Source: Lewinellaceae bacterium (GTDB lineage Bacteria; Bacteroidota; Bacteroidia; Chitinophagales; Saprospiraceae). Taken from it: a stretch of 64,000 nt of DNA. The stretch is from assembly GCA_020636315.1 (NCBI GenBank), contig JACJYA010000011.1, forward strand, positions 186,001 to 250,000. The letters are read 5' to 3'. The notes under the pieces are model-generated. The model was not told the DNA's origin. It was given only the letters and a program-made list of their open reading frames with translations, and did not search any database. Every line of letters begins with the position of its first letter. Position 1 is the first letter of the stretch. Positions 60,093-64,000 of this stretch are shown here, one piece after another. The position numbers and the translations under genes were made by a program.

Positions 60093-61857
60093 GAAACGGG
60101 CCGGCCACTGGCTGGCGGCGGCAGTGTTCCTGTTGTTTGCCCTGGTTTCCTATGGCCAGGATTGCAACAAGGACTGCCAGTGCATCCTCAATAACGCCCG
60201 CAGTGCGGCCGAACAGGAACAACCCGACTTTCAGCGGGCCCTGCGGCTTTTTAATGCTGCTAAACTCTGTTTCCCGGATAGCGTACAGGTAATTGACCGG
60301 GAAGTGGTGGCCATGTTTGAACGCATCAACAACCTTAAAGAACAGGCAGACCGGGCAGAGGAACGCGCCCGCCGGGAAGCAGAACAGGCGAAAAGTGCGC
60401 GTGACTTGGCGTTAACCCTTCAGAAACAGGCGGAGGAAGAGCGAAAAAATGCCAAAGACGCTCAGGAATCTGCTGAGAAAACACGCGACACCCTCGCCAT
60501 TGAAAAAGAAAAAGCTCAGCAGCAATACCTGCTGGCGGAAGCCCGCCGCCTGGATAATATCGCCACAGGCCTGGCTACGGATAAAAAGCATACGGAAGCC
60601 TGGATCGTGGGGCTGCACAAGTGGAGGGAACTCGGAGATACCCTCGGTAGTTCCCTGGACAGCCTGGCGGCAGCGCTGTTTGAGGGCAGCGAAAGGATCT
60701 TGCTTAGAAAGTCCCTGTATAATGTCCAGGATACCGCCGATTTGGTTGATGTCCAACTGGGCGCCCGGCAGTATCTCTTGGTTCAATATCGGAATGGCCG
60801 GGTGGAACTGCAATCCCTTACCGGAACGGCCCTGCATACCTTTCGGGTGGAGGGGCTGAAAAAGGCAATCTTCTCACCGGACGGCAGCCGGGTAGGCTTG
60901 TTTTCCGGGCGAAGGGCAGAAGTGTATGTGCTGGAAGGTGAGGAAGCGGGCCTTAGCGTCCGGCTGGAAAAGGAATATGATATTGGCAGAGATAGATTGG
61001 AACAATTGGTGTTCGCTTCTGATAACGAAGCCTTTGTCATTATTGATACGGCGATCTTCTCCCTCAGCCGGCCAAGGGAGTTGGCTTACTCCTACTCTGA
61101 CAAAAAGATACAAAGCTTTCAACCTTTCCCCAATACTAACTTTCGGGTGGGGGCGCGCCAGGGGTATGCGTTCCTTTATACCTATAACCTCTACGAACCC
61201 AAGGGGGCTGACAAGGTGCTTCAACCTCAAATTTATTGCAGGTTATTGACAGTAACTCCACCTTCTGTACGCGGCATACGGAAGGTAAAGGGCACCAGCT
61301 TTGATTCCGAAGACATTCACATCGCTCCATCCGGCAGGTTCGTTATCGGCCGGACGGAAAATGGGAGAGTGAAGTATATGGATGAGAATGGCCGCCTGCT
61401 GGCCTATTTCGAGGGCCGTAAAGGGCATTTGGAAGTTACACCTTACGATAAAGAGTCAGGTTTTTATCTGCTTACTCATGATGCTGGCCATCTTTGGGCC
61501 TGGACCCGGAAAGGCGCTAATATTGCCCGAATGGACGAGGTGGCAGGCAATCTTAAAGGAGTGCGTTTCTCCCCTGATAATACCCTTTTGTTTACCAATT
61601 CGGGTACGGAAGGAAAGTTGTGGGATGTAGAAGGGAACCTGCTGAGCCAAACCGGTGGCCTTTCTGAATGGGGAGAGATCATTGATGTGGCTTTTTCCCA
61701 CGACGGAAAGAACCTGATGATCCTGCACAAGGGGGCTGTCGTTTCCAGCTGGGAAATAGCCGGCCGGCCAAAGGCCCTTTTCGAATGGGCCCGGCAAAAC
61801 AGCTCCATTCCTCCAACCGAACAAGAGAAAACGGATTATGGCTTGTATTCCTATTGA
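60073..61857 (+). CDS. exported coiled-coil / beta-propeller-like protein
   Basis: A 594-residue protein that starts within the previous gene (20-nt overlap). The signal peptide (HWLAAAVFLLFALVSYGQ) directs it to the periplasm. CNKDCQCILNN follows, then a TPR-like/coiled-coil helix bundle to ~200 (AEERARREAEQAKSARDLAL). Residues ~220-590 read as WD40-like blades: repeated VxFSPDG-type strands (AIFSPDGSRVGLFSG, VRFSPDNTLLFTNSG, VAFSHDGKNLMILH) with WDVEGN. The helical part resembles the periplasmic tail of the STAND protein, suggesting pairing through coiled coils. No catalytic motif is seen. Confidence 0.8.
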   Translation: MSAMGSRKRAGHWLAAAVFLLFALVSYGQDCNKDCQCILNNARSAAEQEQPDFQRALRLFNAAKLCFPDSVQVIDREVVAMFERINNLKEQADRAEERARREAEQAKSARDLALTLQKQAEEERKNAKDAQESAEKTRDTLAIEKEKAQQQYLLAEARRLDNIATGLATDKKHTEAWIVGLHKWRELGDTLGSSLDSLAAALFEGSERILLRKSLYNVQDTADLVDVQLGARQYLLVQYRNGRVELQSLTGTALHTFRVEGLKKAIFSPDGSRVGLFSGRRAEVYVLEGEEAGLSVRLEKEYDIGRDRLEQLVFASDNEAFVIIDTAIFSLSRPRELAYSYSDKKIQSFQPFPNTNFRVGARQGYAFLYTYNLYEPKGADKVLQPQIYCRLLTVTPPSVRGIRKVKGTSFDSEDIHIAPSGRFVIGRTENGRVKYMDENGRLLAYFEGRKGHLEVTPYDKESGFYLLTHDAGHLWAWTRKGANIARMDEVAGNLKGVRFSPDNTLLFTNSGTEGKLWDVEGNLLSQTGGLSEWGEIIDVAFSHDGKNLMILHKGAVVSSWEIAGRPKALFEWARQNSSIPPTEQEKTDYGLYSY

Positions 61858-62803
61858 CAAAATAAGTGTTGCCTTTGGGCTCCTGTTACTGTCCCTTTCC
61901 GGTGCCCAGGCTCAGTCCATTAATGAGGTGTCGCGAAGAGAGGGCGCTTTTATGCGGAATATTCTAAACCAGGAAGAGGCTCGTTATTACAGCAATGCCG
62001 GAGAACAGGATCTTTTGAAATACCCGTTCAGCCCCATCGAGTTTTTTTTAGGGGTATCGATGTGGCAGGATAATGAGATCAGGAATTACAGCCGCCCGCT
62101 ACCCGATGGGGTATTGTCCGTAGCTTTCGAAGAATGGCGGGAAGAACGCCCTTATTTCCTGCAATTGGGCTCCCACTACCAGCCGGAAGGAATACTGTCT
62201 TATTCCTGGCTTCTCGAATACCGTCGTTTTTCTCAGTCAGAGTCTCTGAAGGCCCGTGAAGGAGGAGTGGACTATTCCATCCGGAAGAATTACAAGTACG
62301 AGTCTTACGCCCACCAGTTGGCGGTGGGTTTCAATTGGAAAAACTTCACTTTCAATCTTGGAATATATTCCCGGTTGTTGCAGGAGAGCCTGAGGGGGCC
62401 CGAAGAATTCGCCTTTTCCAGCCTGGACGGCCTGGAGGCGGTGCTGCCCGACAAGCCGTCCTTTGCCATTAGTAACGATGAGGTGCTGGTCTCACGGGAA
62501 CCCACCACCCCTTATGCCCGCATTGATTATCTCAATATTGCCTTTCTTTGGGGCATCTCCTACCGCCTGAAGATCAATGAAAACCTGTTCGTAGAATTGA
62601 ACACAACCAATCCTTATGATATTGGCTTCGGTTTTTTCTCCCGGCTGACAGGCATGCCGGTTGAGGATGAGGAGTATTGGCAGGAGCATTTCTCTCTGCG
62701 GCCTTCTGCCCGGCAACTGAAAGGCCAGGATTATTTATCTTTGCGCCTGGGGTACAATTTTAACAAAACCAAGAGGATAAAAAGAAAACTTGGATTTGAC
62801 TAA
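61838..62803 (+). CDS. exported barrel-like protein, last gene of the cassette
   Basis: A 321-residue protein overlapping the previous stop by 20 nt. Signal peptide (ISVAFGLLLLSLSGAQAQ). The mature part alternates short hydrophobic strands with polar turns (EFFLGVSMWQDNEI, YFLQLGSHYQPEGILSYSWL, QLAVGFNWKNFTFNLGIYS, YLSLRLGYNFNK), as in outer-membrane beta-barrels of 12-16 strands. No family is recognised; it is distinct from PorP/SprF next door. It would place the final component of the cassette in the outer membrane. Confidence 0.7.
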   Translation: MACIPIDKISVAFGLLLLSLSGAQAQSINEVSRREGAFMRNILNQEEARYYSNAGEQDLLKYPFSPIEFFLGVSMWQDNEIRNYSRPLPDGVLSVAFEEWREERPYFLQLGSHYQPEGILSYSWLLEYRRFSQSESLKAREGGVDYSIRKNYKYESYAHQLAVGFNWKNFTFNLGIYSRLLQESLRGPEEFAFSSLDGLEAVLPDKPSFAISNDEVLVSREPTTPYARIDYLNIAFLWGISYRLKINENLFVELNTTNPYDIGFGFFSRLTGMPVEDEEYWQEHFSLRPSARQLKGQDYLSLRLGYNFNKTKRIKRKLGFD

Positions 62804-62912
62804 GTAAAGGAGGGGATAGTAAGAACATGCTGTCCTGTCGGCCGTCAGTCAAGCGGCCTGCAGAAATTTCTACGTAATGCCTGATATCCTGGCCGGCGGC
62901 CGAGAAAGCCGG

Positions 62913-62998
62913 AAGTCGGAAAGAATGCATGGAGCCGAAGTTTTCCGACTTCGCACTTCCGGCTTCGCACTTCCGGCTTCGCACTTCCGACTTCCGAT
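62913..62998. repeat. 14-bp tandem repeat array
   Basis: CTTCGCACTTCCGG repeats three times (62949-62990, third unit one base different). The same sequence in inverted form (CCGGAAGTCGG) occurs at about 62909. Low-complexity intergenic array. Confidence 0.6.
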
Positions 62999-63044
62999 TT
63001 ATTCCCGTTTGAGCCTGGATATTGATTTACGGGCACAGCTAACA

Positions 63045-64000
63045 CTAGAAATACCTGTGCCCCTGCGGCTGCTGCCTGTAGCCCATATTCTGAAAGAGAA
63101 CGATTCCGAGGCTATGCGCCGGAAAGCTTTTCCCCTTTGATTCAAAGGTATATTGGAAGCTCAACCCCTTTCCTCTGTAAAAACCGACCATCGCTCCTTT
63201 TCTTTTTAGCATGATAAATGTTCCAATATCGAAATAGATCTTTTCCTGCCGGGTGTTGAAGCTCACCCCGCCATAAATGGGAATAGAATAGGGGGCATAA
63301 GAAACGCCTGCGATATAATCTGTAATTCTACCACTTAAAAAGGAATCTAAAGGCTTGAACTTGCTACTGGAAGCTGCTAGTTTATTGTAAATTTCATAAC
63401 GGCCTATTCCCGGCAATTCCTTGATATATCCCACTGAAATAAATCCCCGGAAGCCATTCTCTCCGAATACTTTTCCAAACCTGAAAGAAGGTGGAATGGC
63501 ATATTGCACCCAAATTTTTCCAAGGACAGCCGGAAAGGAAAGATAAATGCCAGTACTTACATCCGGAAGGACTTTAAAAAAATTGGGGTTCAGCAGGGCT
63601 GCCGTACTGCTGTCGCCCGATGCCTCATACCTGATCCGGTGCTGAACGGCGCCAATGTTTAACCCAGCGGCAACAAAAAACTCTTTTCCCGGGCGCCGGT
63701 CTAAAAACAATTGAATTTTTCCATTCAGGTAGGCTGCATCCATAGAAAAGGCCTGGCTCCGTTCCTCAAAAAAATATCCGCCTGCCGATAAGCCGGAACC
63801 AGTAGATATAAAATTCTTGCTAATCCCGCTTTCTACAAATCCAAGGCGGTTTTCCGCACTTTTCTCCTGAGACAGCCAGTTTCCTTCCGCCTGACGATAG
63901 CCCAGGCCAGCTCTTAAGTCCATGACGGTATTGGCAAAAATCAAGGTGCTGGCGGGATTCATCAGGCCGCTGTACTCAGAATTCTGCAGCAACAGGGAAG
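63045..64000 (-). CDS. PorP/SprF-family T9SS membrane protein, partial (5' end beyond window)
   Basis: The frame is open to the right edge, so the N-terminus is missing. The visible part (SEYSGLMNPASTLIFAN at the start, YQQAEGNW-type strands, VSYAPYSIPIYGGVSF, DIGTFIMLKRKGAMVGFYRG near the end) matches PorP/SprF, outer-membrane barrels linked to type IX secretion and gliding in Bacteroidota. The NPA motif in MNPAS is characteristic. It is convergent with the cassette, so not co-transcribed. Many Saprospiria carry dozens of such paralogues, so linkage to the cassette is suggestive only. Confidence 0.85.
   Translation of the reverse strand, partial: SLLLQNSEYSGLMNPASTLIFANTVMDLRAGLGYRQAEGNWLSQEKSAENRLGFVESGISKNFISTGSGLSAGGYFFEERSQAFSMDAAYLNGKIQLFLDRRPGKEFFVAAGLNIGAVQHRIRYEASGDSSTAALLNPNFFKVLPDVSTGIYLSFPAVLGKIWVQYAIPPSFRFGKVFGENGFRGFISVGYIKELPGIGRYEIYNKLAASSSKFKPLDSFLSGRITDYIAGVSYAPYSIPIYGGVSFNTRQEKIYFDIGTFIMLKRKGAMVGFYRGKGLSFQYTFESKGKSFPAHSLGIVLFQNMGYRQQPQGHRYF

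Noticed and set aside
62913..62998. Possible CRISPR-like array
   Set aside because: Units of 14 bp are contiguous with no spacers.

Overview
The window looks like a chromosomal segment of a Bacteroidota bacterium, most likely a Saprospiria/Lewinella-type lineage. Evidence: several secreted proteins end in a type IX secretion (T9SS) sorting domain (ends near 3633, 22439, 30021 and 32119). A PorP/SprF-family gene sits at the right edge, and a sensor kinase-response regulator-AraC fusion lies at 25333. Bacteroidota families such as DUF4197 and short SSBs are present, and several genes have a TAnnTTTG-type -7 box upstream. I see no rRNA, tRNA, CRISPR array, integrase or transposase gene.

Layout. 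1-3633: an M36 (fungalysin-like) secreted metalloprotease broken by two apparent +1 frameshifts. 3.6-7.2 kb: membrane protein, GNAT acetyltransferase, an S24/LexA-like autocleaving regulator with repeated operator-like sequences, DUF4197 lipoprotein. 7.2-20.1 kb: mostly housekeeping (folB-like, acyl-CoA dehydrogenase, OmpA-like protein, aroA, phoH, SAM hydrolase-type DUF62 protein, PLP enzyme, JmjC-like cupin, ftsK). 21-28.5 kb: two short SSB paralogues, a secreted GH5 glucanase with two CBM6-like domains, and a divergent one-protein two-component regulator that may control it. 28.6-37.4 kb: zinc alcohol dehydrogenase, two tandem paralogous secreted proteins built of about 24-residue L-domain-like repeats, a vWA lipoprotein, cardiolipin synthase. 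37.5-39.1 kb: a cyclic-nucleotide-binding/AlbA_2 protein paired with an EAD11-winged-helix protein. 39.6-53.8 kb: small membrane or exported proteins, GNAT, Nudix, CPBP protease, M1 aminopeptidase, hotdog protein, methyltransferase, GreA-like protein, HtrA protease. 54-56 kb: ECF sigma factor with a composite anti-sigma/TonB-type partner. 56.2-62.8 kb: Uma2 endonuclease-like gene, then a compact four-gene cassette. 63.0 kb-end: PorP/SprF-like protein, truncated by the window edge.

The most interesting unit is the cassette at 57278-62803. Its four genes are spaced +7, -20 and -20 nt: a degenerate SIR2-like domain with C-terminal EAD11; an nSTAND1-type ATPase with coiled coil and one membrane helix; an exported coiled-coil/beta-propeller protein; and an exported barrel-like protein. 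Read by topology, it would span cytoplasm, inner membrane, periplasm and outer membrane. The STAND-WD40 architecture usually found in one polypeptide appears split across the inner membrane. A second EAD11 protein (38513-39085), next to a cNMP-binding/AlbA_2 protein, suggests a related conflict or signalling module 19 kb away. Function is inferred from domains and order only.

Intergenic DNA is rich in fold-back elements. One group has AGAGCTTGT-type ends (5333, 34024, 40141, 50829, 56873). A second family is built on AACCTTTGAGGTT palindromes (28548, 41995, 44319). Single elements lie at 4132-4533, 47790-47959 and 57092-57203.
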